A DNA stretch of 64,000 nucleotides from an alpha proteobacterium SCGC AAA536-G10 (GTDB lineage: Bacteria; Pseudomonadota; Alphaproteobacteria; Puniceispirillales; Marisalimonadaceae), in contig ARQU01000008.1 of the NCBI GenBank assembly GCA_000384615.1, positions 37,025 to 101,024 on the forward strand, in the 5' to 3' direction. The position numbers and the translations under genes are program-made. Below, piece after piece: positions 9,193 through 17,796 of this stretch (the stretch's first letter is position 1; the number at the start of each line of letters is the position of its first letter). Under the pieces are notes generated by a model. It did no database searches. It saw only the letters and a list, made by a program, of their open reading frames with translations, and was not told the DNA's origin.

Positions 9193-10830
9193 TTATATTA
9201 ATTTTGTTTGCTCTCTGAGTTTGAATTTTTGTATTTTCCCAGTGCTTGTTTTTGGAAGCTCTGTAAAATTAAAATATCTAGGAACTTTAAAGCCTGCCAG
9301 TAAAGATTTACAATGATCTTTTAAATCTATTTCACTAACTGTAGATCCTTCACTTAACTCTATAAAAGCACATGGTGTCTCACCCCATTTTTCATCTTCT
9401 TTTGCAACTACAGCAACCGCGATTACCTCTGGATGTTTGTATATGGCATCCTCTACTTCAATTGATGAAATATTTTCCCCTCCAGAAATAATTATATCTT
9501 TTGATCTATCCTTAAGTTGAATATATCCATCTTCATACCAAACCCCCAGATCTCCTGTGTGGAACCAACCACCTTCAAATGCTTCATCGGTAGCTTTTTT
9601 ATTTTTATAATAACCTTTCATTGTAATGTTACCTTTAATAAGAACTTCTCCTAGAGACTTACCATCCTTTGGAACGTCTTTATTAGTTTCCGGTTCTATG
9701 ATTTTCATATTTTCCTGAACTGAATACACTACACCTTGTCTTGCTTTTAATCTTGCTTTTTCAGATGAGTCTAATTCATTCCATTCAGGATGCCACGCGC
9801 ATACAACTGCTGGTCCATAAATTTCTGTTAAGCCATATACATGAATCACTTCAATTCCGCACGAAGCCATTTTACTTAATACAGCCTCTGGTGGAGGTGC
9901 ACCAGCCGTCATCATTCTTATATCTTTTTCAAGAGAGATTTTATTTTGTAATAAATGATCTGCTACCATTTGCATTACTATAGGTGCACCACATAAGTGA
10001 GTTACATTGTGTTTTTGAAAAGCTTCAACTATTAGCTCGCCTGCTGGTTGCCTCAGACATACATGAGTACCCGCTCTTTCAGTAATTGTCCACGGGAAGC
10101 ACCAACCATTGCAATGAAACATTGGCAAAGTCCACAAATATTTTGGATGCATAGGTAAATCCCAAGTAAGTGAATTACCAATTGCATTTAAATAAGCACC
10201 GCGATGATGATAGACAACTCCTTTTGGATTTCCAGTAGTGCCGGAAGTGTAATTTAATGCAATTGAGTTCCATTCATCATTCGGAAGTACATGCTCAAAA
10301 GTAGTACCAATAAAGTTTTTTAATTCTGTTTCATAATCAAGACAATTAACTTTATTCGCAAAATTTGATCTTTTATTACCAGCAATTTCATCAACAAATT
10401 CTATTAGTGAAGGAGGATTTTTAAGATTTTCAAAAACTTTTTCCACAATAGGACTATACTCAGAATCATATATAAATAATTTAGCTTCACCATGTTCAAG
10501 TATAAATTGAACAGTATGACTATCAAGTCTAGTATTTATTGCATTGAGAACACCTATCGCCATTGGGACACCGAAATGACATTCCCACATTACTGGTATA
10601 TTAGGAAGCATAACTGCAATAGTACTTCCAGAGTTAAAATTCTGATTTTTAATTAGATTTGCAAGTGCGTCACACCTTTGGCCAGCTTGCTTATAACTTA
10701 ACTTATAGTCTTTATATTCAATGGCTGTTTGATTTGGAAACGTCTTTCTAGTTCTTTCAAGAAATGATAAAGGGCTTAAAGAAGCAAAATTTGCTTGATT
10801 TTTTCTTAAACCATCTTCAGATATAGACAT
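9193..10830 (-). CDS. acyl-CoA ligase of the DmdB/short-chain acyl-CoA synthetase group
   Basis: 545-residue ANL enzyme with P-loop YTSGTTGNPKGV near residue 192, TAGAPPPEAV, HVYGLTE, HTGD near 423 and TSTGKIQK near 530. The open frame extends 17 codons further, but the true start is the ATG at 10830: AGGAGG sits 9 bases before it and MSISEDGL is a typical N-terminus. This branch includes DmdB (3-methylmercaptopropionate-CoA ligase) and related short-chain ligases. The divergent neighbour is a DmdC-type dehydrogenase, which supports but does not prove that role. The stop lies 1 base from the convergent oxidoreductase stop at 9191. Confidence 0.82.
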   Translation of the reverse strand: MSISEDGLRKNQANFASLSPLSFLERTRKTFPNQTAIEYKDYKLSYKQAGQRCDALANLIKNQNFNSGSTIAVMLPNIPVMWECHFGVPMAIGVLNAINTRLDSHTVQFILEHGEAKLFIYDSEYSPIVEKVFENLKNPPSLIEFVDEIAGNKRSNFANKVNCLDYETELKNFIGTTFEHVLPNDEWNSIALNYTSGTTGNPKGVVYHHRGAYLNAIGNSLTWDLPMHPKYLWTLPMFHCNGWCFPWTITERAGTHVCLRQPAGELIVEAFQKHNVTHLCGAPIVMQMVADHLLQNKISLEKDIRMMTAGAPPPEAVLSKMASCGIEVIHVYGLTEIYGPAVVCAWHPEWNELDSSEKARLKARQGVVYSVQENMKIIEPETNKDVPKDGKSLGEVLIKGNITMKGYYKNKKATDEAFEGGWFHTGDLGVWYEDGYIQLKDRSKDIIISGGENISSIEVEDAIYKHPEVIAVAVVAKEDEKWGETPCAFIELSEGSTVSEIDLKDHCKSLLAGFKVPRYFNFTELPKTSTGKIQKFKLREQTKLI

Positions 10831-10886
10831 AGTTGATTTCCTCCTAATATTATTCATAATAGTAAGGCTAAGTTTTATCAACTATG
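10828..10886. repeat. 10-bp inverted repeat in the dmdB-like/dmdC-like divergent region
   Basis: CATAGTTGAT at 10828-10837 is matched exactly by its reverse complement ATCAACTATG at 10877-10886. The left arm includes the start codon of the minus-strand ligase. The right arm lies 24 bases before the plus-strand dehydrogenase start and contains ATG-AAA-AAT-TAA, a three-codon mini-frame. It could be a shared regulator site or a leader structure. Arms are 39 bases apart. Confidence 0.35.
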
Positions 10887-10909
10887 AAAAATTAAACTGG
10901 AGTTAAAAA

Positions 10910-12619
10910 ATGCCATATACGTCTCCCTTAGAGGATACAAAATTTGTTTTAGAGAATCTTTTACCTGCTCATGATGACCTAGATGAAACTACTATCGATG
11001 CCGTACTTTCTGAAGCAGGTAAACTCGCAGATAACTACTTAGCACCATTAAACCATTTTGGAGATAAAAATAACCCTACTTTAAGACAAGACCACGAAGT
11101 TGAAACACCCAAAGGATTTAGCAATGCTTTTTCACAAATTGCGAAAGGTGGATGGATTGGCGTTGCAAGTGATGCAAATTATGACGGAATGGGACTACCT
11201 TCTAGAATGAGCGCAGCTATAAATGAATATTGGCACGGGGCTAATATGTCATTTGCTTTATGTAGTCTACTAACTCAAGGGTTGATAGACGCATTTACAC
11301 TTGTTGGAACAGAAGAAGAAAAGAGTACGTATTTACCAAAGTTCAACTCTGGTGAATGGACTGGGACTATGAATCTAACAGAGCCACAATCTGGTACAGA
11401 TTTAGCTACAATTAAAACTAAAGCTGAGCATGATGGTGAGAACTGGAGGATTAAAGGTCAAAAAATTTATATAACTTATGGTGAACACGATATGTCTAAA
11501 AATATCATCCATTTAGTTCTTGCCAGAACTGAGGGGGCACCTCAAGGTATTAAAGGTATATCTACATTTATAATTCCAAAATTTCTTAAAGATGAAAGTG
11601 GTAATTATACCATAAGAAACGACTTAAAATGTATTTCTATTGAACATAAAATGGGTATCAAAGCGAGTCCAACTGCTGTTATGGCATATGGTGAGAACGA
11701 GGGTGCTGTTGGATATATGTTAGGAGAAGAAGGTAGAGGTATTGAATATATGTTCATTATGATGAATAGAGCAAGGTTTGACGTTGGACTTCAAGGAATG
11801 GCAATTTCAGAAGCGGCAAGACAAAAGGCCCTAGAGTATGCCAATACCAGAATACAAGGTACCCCGATTAATCGAGAAAAAGGTACTCCTATTATTGGTC
11901 ATGGGGATGTGAAAAGACTACTTTTATCAATGAGAAGCTTAACTGAAGCAATGAGAGCTCTGATTTTAGTTTCTGCTGAAATCATGGAAAGAGCCCACAA
12001 TGGAGATAATAAATCCATAATGAGAGAAGGCTTCTTGATACCTATAATAAAAGGATGGTCAACAGAGTTAGCCCAAGAAGTTACAAGTAATGGAGTTCAA
12101 ATTCACGGAGGAATGGGGTTTATTGAAGAGACTGGCGCTGCTCAATATATGAGAGATGCAAGGATTTTACCTATATATGAAGGTACAAATGCCATACAAG
12201 CCAATGATTTTATGTTCAGAAAAACAATAAGAGATAACGGGAAAGCAGCCAAAGAACTATTAGATGAAATAAAAATCGATTGTGACAATAATTCTGAAAT
12301 GTCTCAAATGGTTACTTTAACTTCAAAATCCTTAGATTACATTCTAGAAAATAGGGATGATCAAGAAATGCTTTCATGTATTAGTTTTGATTATTTGATG
12401 GGATTTGGCTATTTAGTAGGAGGTTGGTTAATGGATAAAGCAAAAAGAAGCGCAAAAGAGCAATTGTCCAAAACATCTATAAATGAAATATTTTTAAAAG
12501 GTAAAATTGTCTCAGCAGAATTTTATGATTTTCATATACTACCCAGAATAGATTATCACCTTAAGGTTGTAATGAAAGGTGCAAAAGTTGTTCAGTCGGC
12601 AAATGATTCTTTTATTTAA
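10910..12619 (+). CDS. acyl-CoA dehydrogenase, DmdC-like large type
   Basis: 569-residue FAD-dependent acyl-CoA dehydrogenase, longer than the usual 380-400 because of N- and C-terminal extensions typical of DmdC (3-methylmercaptopropionyl-CoA dehydrogenase) and relatives. The start MPYTSPLEDTKF, the GGWIGVASDANYDGMGLP segment, MNLTEPQSGTDLA near 154 and the catalytic glutamate in IYEGTNAIQ near 424 are visible. Ribosome site CTGGAG precedes the ATG. It is divergent from a DmdB-like ligase with 79 bases between. No DmdD or DmdA is adjacent. A general role on other short or medium acyl-CoAs is the main alternative. Confidence 0.85.
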   Translation: MPYTSPLEDTKFVLENLLPAHDDLDETTIDAVLSEAGKLADNYLAPLNHFGDKNNPTLRQDHEVETPKGFSNAFSQIAKGGWIGVASDANYDGMGLPSRMSAAINEYWHGANMSFALCSLLTQGLIDAFTLVGTEEEKSTYLPKFNSGEWTGTMNLTEPQSGTDLATIKTKAEHDGENWRIKGQKIYITYGEHDMSKNIIHLVLARTEGAPQGIKGISTFIIPKFLKDESGNYTIRNDLKCISIEHKMGIKASPTAVMAYGENEGAVGYMLGEEGRGIEYMFIMMNRARFDVGLQGMAISEAARQKALEYANTRIQGTPINREKGTPIIGHGDVKRLLLSMRSLTEAMRALILVSAEIMERAHNGDNKSIMREGFLIPIIKGWSTELAQEVTSNGVQIHGGMGFIEETGAAQYMRDARILPIYEGTNAIQANDFMFRKTIRDNGKAAKELLDEIKIDCDNNSEMSQMVTLTSKSLDYILENRDDQEMLSCISFDYLMGFGYLVGGWLMDKAKRSAKEQLSKTSINEIFLKGKIVSAEFYDFHILPRIDYHLKVVMKGAKVVQSANDSFI

Positions 12620-12805
12620 CAAGTGTATTATAAAAAAATTTTAAATAAATGATATTTAGTTAGATAAGTGTCTGAAAATGTTTGTTTTATTTTTTTTAAA
12701 TTTTTATTCAACTTTAGGTTGATTTAAATAGTTTTTTGGATAGCCTATAAATAATGTAGTGGGGGCTACTTTTTTCTAAGTTTGATCTCATCATTAAAAT
12801 TTTGG

Positions 12806-12824
12806 TTTAAGTAATTTACTTAAA
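12806..12824. promoter_or_regulatory. candidate operator upstream of the CoA-ligase/Liv operon
   Basis: A perfect 9-base inverted repeat around a single base (TTTAAGTAA-T-TTACTTAAA) lies 51 bases before the first gene of the operon. Its right arm starts a second, overlapping repeat (TTACTT-AA-AAGTAA, 12816-12829), giving three half-sites. The remaining 12620-12805 stretch holds only AT-rich DNA and a weak GTAG/CTAC hairpin with a T-run at 12756-12775. A dimeric repressor sensing an acyl-CoA would fit the operon (inference). Confidence 0.4.
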
Positions 12825-12875
12825 AGTAAACATGAATTGTAATATTTATAATGGGTTTTAAATTTAAAGGTGAAA

Positions 12876-14843
12876 ATGTCAAACTATCCAGATACTAAAA
12901 TTTACAACACTCTCCCTAAAATTCTTAAGTATAAAGCTGATACTATCCCAGATACTGTCGCATTAAGAGATAAAGATTTAGGGATATGGAATGAGATAAC
13001 TTGGAAGCAATATAATGATAAAGTATCTTATCTGGCACTAGGCCTTGCAAAAAAAGGCTTTAAAGCAGGAGATGTTATTGGTCTAATTGGAGATAACAAA
13101 CCTTCTTGGTTATTCTTTGAAATTGCTGCACAAGCTGTTGGAGGAATGAGCTTAGGTATTTATAGAGACACTCTTGATGAAGAAGTTGGTTATTTAATGA
13201 ATGCTGCAAAAGTAAATTTTGTTTATGCAGAAGATCAAGAACAAGTAGATAAAATACTCACTATTAAGAGACCTAAAAGTAATCAAATTAAAATATTTTA
13301 TGACGATAGTCGTGGCCTTAAGGAATTAAGTGATCCAAATATTACTGACATGCTTGTATTAATAAATGAAGGTGAGGCAATAGCAGCTAAAGATCCTGAA
13401 AAATATAATAAAATGATTGATAAGATTTCAGGTGAACAAAATGCAATTTTATGCACAACATCTGGAACAACATCCAACCCTAAATTAGCGATGCTACCTG
13501 GGGGTAAGTTTGTTGAACATGTAATAAGATATTTAAATGTTGATCCTAAAACGATAAACGATGAATATGTGTCTGTGCTTCCATTTCCTTGGATAATGGA
13601 ACAAACATATGCGGTTGGTTTTAATATTGTTGCCGGTATGAAAGTTAACTTTCCTGAGCGACCTGAAACTGCAATGGAGGACATGCGTGAGGTCGGCCCA
13701 ACATTTATGCTTGGAGCACCTAGATTATGGGAACAAATTGCTGCTGATATGCGTTCTAGAATACTAGACGCTTCTAAAATAACACAATGGCTGTTTAATA
13801 TCATGGTAGAAAGGGGCCTAAAGGCAGTTGATCAGGGAAAAAGAGATTTTCTTGCAGACAAACTACTATTCTCATCTTTAAAAGACAGACTTGGCTTTAG
13901 TAAAATTACTTCTGCTGCAACTGGAGGATCTGCAATCGGTCCTGAAACCTTTAAGTTTTTTTTAGCTATGGGCATTCCACTAAGACAGCTTTATGGACAA
14001 ACTGAACTAATGGGAGCGTATACACTTCAAGATATTCCCAGAGGCACCATGGATTGTGAAACTGTAGGAGTTCCTTTTCCTGATTGTGAAATTAAAATTA
14101 TGGATCCAGACCCTAACGGCTTAGGAGAAATTATCACAAAACATCCGAGTATGTTTTCTGGATATTTTAATAATCAAAAAGCGTATAAAGACACGATTAA
14201 AAAAGGTTGGATGTATACTGGTGATGCTGGTTACTTTGATGACAAAGGAAGGTTAAATGTACTTGATAGAGTAAATGATATTGCTATCAAATCAGATGGT
14301 GTTAAATTTTCTCCACAAAACATAGAAAATAAACTTAAGTTTTCACCTTATGTTGGTGAAGCAGTCATTATTGGATCTGAAAAACCTTATTTAACTGCAA
14401 TTATATGCATAAGATTTTCGATTGTTTCAAAATTAGCCGAGAAATGGCAATTAGCATTTACGTCTTATACTGGATTAGCTGCAGACAAAAAAATATATGC
14501 TCTTATTGAAGAAGAAATTTCAAAAGTAAATGAGCAACTACCAGATAATACTAAAATTGCAAAATTCTTGTTGTTGTTTAAAGAATTAGAAGCTGATGAT
14601 GGCGAGTTAACGAGGACTAGAAAAGTACGAAGAAGTGTTATTAATACTAGATACAAAGATATTATAAAAGATTTGTATTTAGATAAAGATACAGCTTCTA
14701 TTAATACTGAGTTTACCCTAGAGGATGGAAGAAAAAGTAAAATCAGCGCAAATATGGAAATTAGGCATTTAATTAAAACAAAAGATTTAAATTTTAAAAA
14801 ATCCCCACCTAAAGTTAAAAAATCTAGTAAGGGCAAAAAATAA
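12876..14843 (+). CDS. long-chain-type acyl-CoA synthetase heading a Liv-type transporter operon
   Basis: 655-residue ANL enzyme of the long-chain fatty acyl-CoA synthetase type. The P-loop is unusual: TTSGTTSNPKLAM near residue 194, where TSGTTGxPKG is common. GQTELMG near 373, YTGDAG and the RVNDIAIKSDG segment near 470 follow. The C-terminal tail is lysine-rich. The open frame also allows a GTG at 12870, but ATG 12876 follows AAAGGTG at proper spacing. The gene for the ABC ATPase starts directly at its stop, so they are translationally coupled. This points to activation of whatever the importer brings in. The substrate is unknown. Confidence 0.88.
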   Translation: MSNYPDTKIYNTLPKILKYKADTIPDTVALRDKDLGIWNEITWKQYNDKVSYLALGLAKKGFKAGDVIGLIGDNKPSWLFFEIAAQAVGGMSLGIYRDTLDEEVGYLMNAAKVNFVYAEDQEQVDKILTIKRPKSNQIKIFYDDSRGLKELSDPNITDMLVLINEGEAIAAKDPEKYNKMIDKISGEQNAILCTTSGTTSNPKLAMLPGGKFVEHVIRYLNVDPKTINDEYVSVLPFPWIMEQTYAVGFNIVAGMKVNFPERPETAMEDMREVGPTFMLGAPRLWEQIAADMRSRILDASKITQWLFNIMVERGLKAVDQGKRDFLADKLLFSSLKDRLGFSKITSAATGGSAIGPETFKFFLAMGIPLRQLYGQTELMGAYTLQDIPRGTMDCETVGVPFPDCEIKIMDPDPNGLGEIITKHPSMFSGYFNNQKAYKDTIKKGWMYTGDAGYFDDKGRLNVLDRVNDIAIKSDGVKFSPQNIENKLKFSPYVGEAVIIGSEKPYLTAIICIRFSIVSKLAEKWQLAFTSYTGLAADKKIYALIEEEISKVNEQLPDNTKIAKFLLLFKELEADDGELTRTRKVRRSVINTRYKDIIKDLYLDKDTASINTEFTLEDGRKSKISANMEIRHLIKTKDLNFKKSPPKVKKSSKGKK

Positions 14844-15650
14844 ATGAGCTTAAAAGATTTAAAAGATATACCCTACGGTAAGACTGCGATAGAACTCAAA
14901 AATATTTTTCTAGCCTTTGGCGGTGTTAAAGCATTAACGGATGTTTCATTTGAAGTTAAAAAAGGAGAAGTTTTTGCAATTATAGGCCCAAATGGAGCTG
15001 GCAAATCTTCAATGTTAAATGTTATTAATGGTTTTTATAAACCTACTAGCGGCACTATAAATTTTGCAGGTACTGATAGAGGTGAAATGGAACCAGAATT
15101 TGCAGCCAAAAGCGGTATTGCAAGGACTTTTCAAAATATTGCTCTTTTTAAGGGGATGAGCACATTAGATAATTTAATGACTGGAAGATTGTTAAAACAA
15201 AAGCAAAATTTCTTAATGCAAGCACTTTATTTTGGTCCAGCAGAAAAAGAAGAAGAAGAACATCGTGAAAAAGTTGAACGAGTGATAGATTTCCTTGATT
15301 TACAATCGATTAGACGTACTCCTGTTGGCTCACTTCCATATGGTTTACAAAAAAGAGTTGAACTTGGCAGAGCTTTGGCTATGGAGCCTGAAATACTTCT
15401 ACTTGATGAGCCTATGGCTGGAATGAATGTCGAAGAAAAGCAGGATATGAGTAGGTTTGTATTAACAGTTAATAATGAATTGAAAACAACTATAGTTCTA
15501 ATTGAACATGATATGGGTGTTGTAATGGACATCTCTGACAGAATAGTAGTCTTAGACTATGGAAAAAAAATTGGATCTGGTTTACCTAATGAAATTAGAA
15601 GCAATAAGGCAGTAATCGATGCCTATTTGGGAGTGGCTGACGATGATTAA
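14844..15650 (+). CDS. ABC transporter ATPase, LivG type
   Basis: 268-residue ATPase of the branched-chain amino acid/HAAT importer group. Walker A GPNGAGKSS lies near residues 47-55, signature LPYGLQKRVELGRAL near 165 (a common LivG variant of LSGGQ), Walker B ILLLDEPMAGM near 183, and the H-loop EHDMGVVM near 220. The ATG abuts the TAA of the ligase gene with no spacer. With the LivF-like ATPase at 19147 it completes the usual two-ATPase import engine at the inner membrane. Confidence 0.93.
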   Translation: MSLKDLKDIPYGKTAIELKNIFLAFGGVKALTDVSFEVKKGEVFAIIGPNGAGKSSMLNVINGFYKPTSGTINFAGTDRGEMEPEFAAKSGIARTFQNIALFKGMSTLDNLMTGRLLKQKQNFLMQALYFGPAEKEEEEHREKVERVIDFLDLQSIRRTPVGSLPYGLQKRVELGRALAMEPEILLLDEPMAGMNVEEKQDMSRFVLTVNNELKTTIVLIEHDMGVVMDISDRIVVLDYGKKIGSGLPNEIRSNKAVIDAYLGVADDD

Positions 15651-15662
15651 GGAATTTGATTT

Positions 15663-16667
15663 ATGAGTGTAGAATTATTAAATTTTATTGAGACTGTACT
15701 TAACGGATTAATGTCTGGGGTAATGTATTCATTAGTTGCTCTCGGTTTTGTCTTGATTTTTAAAGCATCGGGTGTTTTTAATTTTGCTCAGGGTGTCTTT
15801 GCTCTTTTTGCTGCGCTTACTCTTGTTGGCTATCAAACAGGTCAAGTTCCGTTTGCTCATTTAATAAATGAGCTTTTTGGAACAAATTATCATAATTGGT
15901 ATGCATCAATGCCAAACTTTTTAGCCATCATTTTGACTATGATTACAATGATTGCTTTAGCATGGATTATAGAACGGCTCGTTCTCAAGCATCTTGTTAA
16001 TCAGGATCCTATAATTTTGTTTATGGCTACAATTGGCTTGGCTTTCGCCTTAGAAGGTGTTGGAGATTTAATGTGGGGTTCCGATGTGAAGGTTTTAGAT
16101 GTTGGAATACCAAGTGGCGGATCAATATGGTTGGAAGAGGCTACAATAGGACTTGCGGCTGAAGGTAGTGATTATTACGGAATGTATATTGACGTTCTGA
16201 ATGTTTGGGCAACTGTAATTGCTGTGATCTTGGTTATTACATTAGCTCTTTTTTCTCAATATACTAAAACTGGAAGAGCATTAAGAGCAGTAGCTGATGA
16301 CCATCAAGCTGCTTTATCAGTTGGTATTTCTCTTAGAACAATTTGGATACTTGTTTGGGCAATTTCAGGTTTCATTGCTATGGTAGCTGGTATTATGTGG
16401 GGAACAGAGTCTGGTGTACAATTTTCTCTATCTCTTATTGCATTAAAAGCTTTACCAGTTCTTATATTAGGTGGTTTTACTTCCATTCCAGGTGCAATTA
16501 TTGGAGGACTATTAATAGGTGTTGGTGAAAAACTAGCCGAAATTTATATTGGTGGATACTTCGAAACAGGTGCATTAGAAAATTGGTTTGCCTATGTTAT
16601 GGCATTAGCATTTTTATTATTTCGTCCACAAGGTTTGTTTGGCGATAAAATTATCGAGAGGGTTTAA
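15663..16667 (+). CDS. ABC transporter permease, LivH type
   Basis: 334-residue hydrophobic permease of the branched-chain amino acid transport family, with about eight membrane segments. The N-terminal NGLMSGVMYSLVALGFVLIF is characteristic of LivH, and the GRALRAVADDHQAALSVGI cytoplasmic loop, which contacts the ATPase, is visible near residue 200. Ribosome site AAGGA precedes the ATG. It sits between the LivG-like and LivM-like genes in standard order. Confidence 0.93.
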   Translation: MSVELLNFIETVLNGLMSGVMYSLVALGFVLIFKASGVFNFAQGVFALFAALTLVGYQTGQVPFAHLINELFGTNYHNWYASMPNFLAIILTMITMIALAWIIERLVLKHLVNQDPIILFMATIGLAFALEGVGDLMWGSDVKVLDVGIPSGGSIWLEEATIGLAAEGSDYYGMYIDVLNVWATVIAVILVITLALFSQYTKTGRALRAVADDHQAALSVGISLRTIWILVWAISGFIAMVAGIMWGTESGVQFSLSLIALKALPVLILGGFTSIPGAIIGGLLIGVGEKLAEIYIGGYFETGALENWFAYVMALAFLLFRPQGLFGDKIIERV

Positions 16668-16672
16668 GTTCT

Positions 16673-17752
16673 ATGCTTTACAAAGAAACTGGTCAGTATA
16701 AGTCTACATATAAATCAGACCATGCTATATTTCCTCTCATACAGGACAAAATTGCTTTTAGCACTTTAATGTTCATTGCTTTTTTAATAATTCCATTTGT
16801 TATTAATAGTTATTGGGAAAAAGCTATTCTGGTTCCATTCCTAATTTTTTCTCTTGCAGCAATAGGTCTGAATATTTTGACGGGATATTGTGGTCAAGTT
16901 TCTCTGGGAACTGGTGGGTTTATGGCAGTAGGAGCTTTTTCGACCTACAAAATAATGACTTATTTTCCTGATTTAAATATAATGATTATTGTCCTAATTT
17001 CAGGACTTATAACTGCCGCTGTTGGTATCTTTTTTGGATTACCTTCATTACGTATAAAAGGTTTTTACTTAGCTGTTGCTACACTTGCATCTCAATTCTT
17101 TTTAGTTTGGTTATTCAACAAGGTTCCTTGGTTTTATAATTATTCCGCAACTGGCCAAATTACTGTATCAGAAAGATTTTTGTTTGGAATACCAGTGACG
17201 GGGGCAAACGCACCTTCTTATGCAACATACTTGTTTTGTTTAGTGTTAGTAGTAATTCTTGGATTTGCTGCAAAAAACTTAATTAGAAGCAAAATGGGAC
17301 GATCGTGGATGGCCATAAGAGACATGGATATTGCCGCAGAAATTATTGGTGTACCACCACTTAAAACCAAACTGTCTGCCTTTGCGATAAGTTCTTTTTA
17401 TATTGGTGTGGCTGGTGCATTATATTTTGCTGTTTTTCTAGGAGCGATCGAAGTAACAGAGTCATTTGACATTATGACAATTTCATTTCCAGTATTATTT
17501 ATGATTATTATTGGGGGACTTGGATCTATGTTAGGTTCATTTCTAGGTGCTGCTTTTATTGTTACACTTCCAATTGGCTTAAAATTCATTATGGTTGATT
17601 TAGTTGGCTTATCAGCAGTCACAGCCAAACATTTTGAAATAACAATCTGGGGATTGTTAATGATTATTTTTCTAATTGTAGAGCCTCACGGCCTTGCAAG
17701 ACTTTGGTCCATCGCAAAAGAAAAGTTAAGACGATGGCCTTTTCCCTACTAA
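16673..17752 (+). CDS. ABC transporter permease, LivM type
   Basis: 359-residue multi-spanning permease. LNILTGYCGQVSLGTGGFMAVGA near residue 65 and GRSWMAIRDMDIAAEIIGV near 205 are hallmarks of LivM. It follows the LivH-like gene by 5 bases with ribosome site GAGGG, so both permeases are cotranslated. The C-terminus is basic and cytoplasmic. Confidence 0.93.
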   Translation: MLYKETGQYKSTYKSDHAIFPLIQDKIAFSTLMFIAFLIIPFVINSYWEKAILVPFLIFSLAAIGLNILTGYCGQVSLGTGGFMAVGAFSTYKIMTYFPDLNIMIIVLISGLITAAVGIFFGLPSLRIKGFYLAVATLASQFFLVWLFNKVPWFYNYSATGQITVSERFLFGIPVTGANAPSYATYLFCLVLVVILGFAAKNLIRSKMGRSWMAIRDMDIAAEIIGVPPLKTKLSAFAISSFYIGVAGALYFAVFLGAIEVTESFDIMTISFPVLFMIIIGGLGSMLGSFLGAAFIVTLPIGLKFIMVDLVGLSAVTAKHFEITIWGLLMIIFLIVEPHGLARLWSIAKEKLRRWPFPY

Positions 17753-17765
17753 ATTTCTTTAGTAG
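17746..17765 (+). other. small hairpin at the permease stop codon
   Basis: CTACTAAA (17746-17753) and TTTAGTAG (17758-17765) form a perfect 8-bp stem with a TTTC loop, overlapping the LivM-like stop codon and 31 bases before the binding-protein gene. There is no U-run, so it is not a terminator by itself. It could act as an mRNA stability or processing element that helps make more binding protein than permease. Confidence 0.3.
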
Positions 17766-17796
17766 ATAATATTAATTTTTCTCAAGGGAGGATCTA

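Noticed and set aside
12756..12775. Hairpin GTAG-TGGGGG-CTAC followed by six T, as a terminator of the acyl-CoA dehydrogenase gene.
   Set aside because: Only four base pairs, two of them A-T, so too weak to call.
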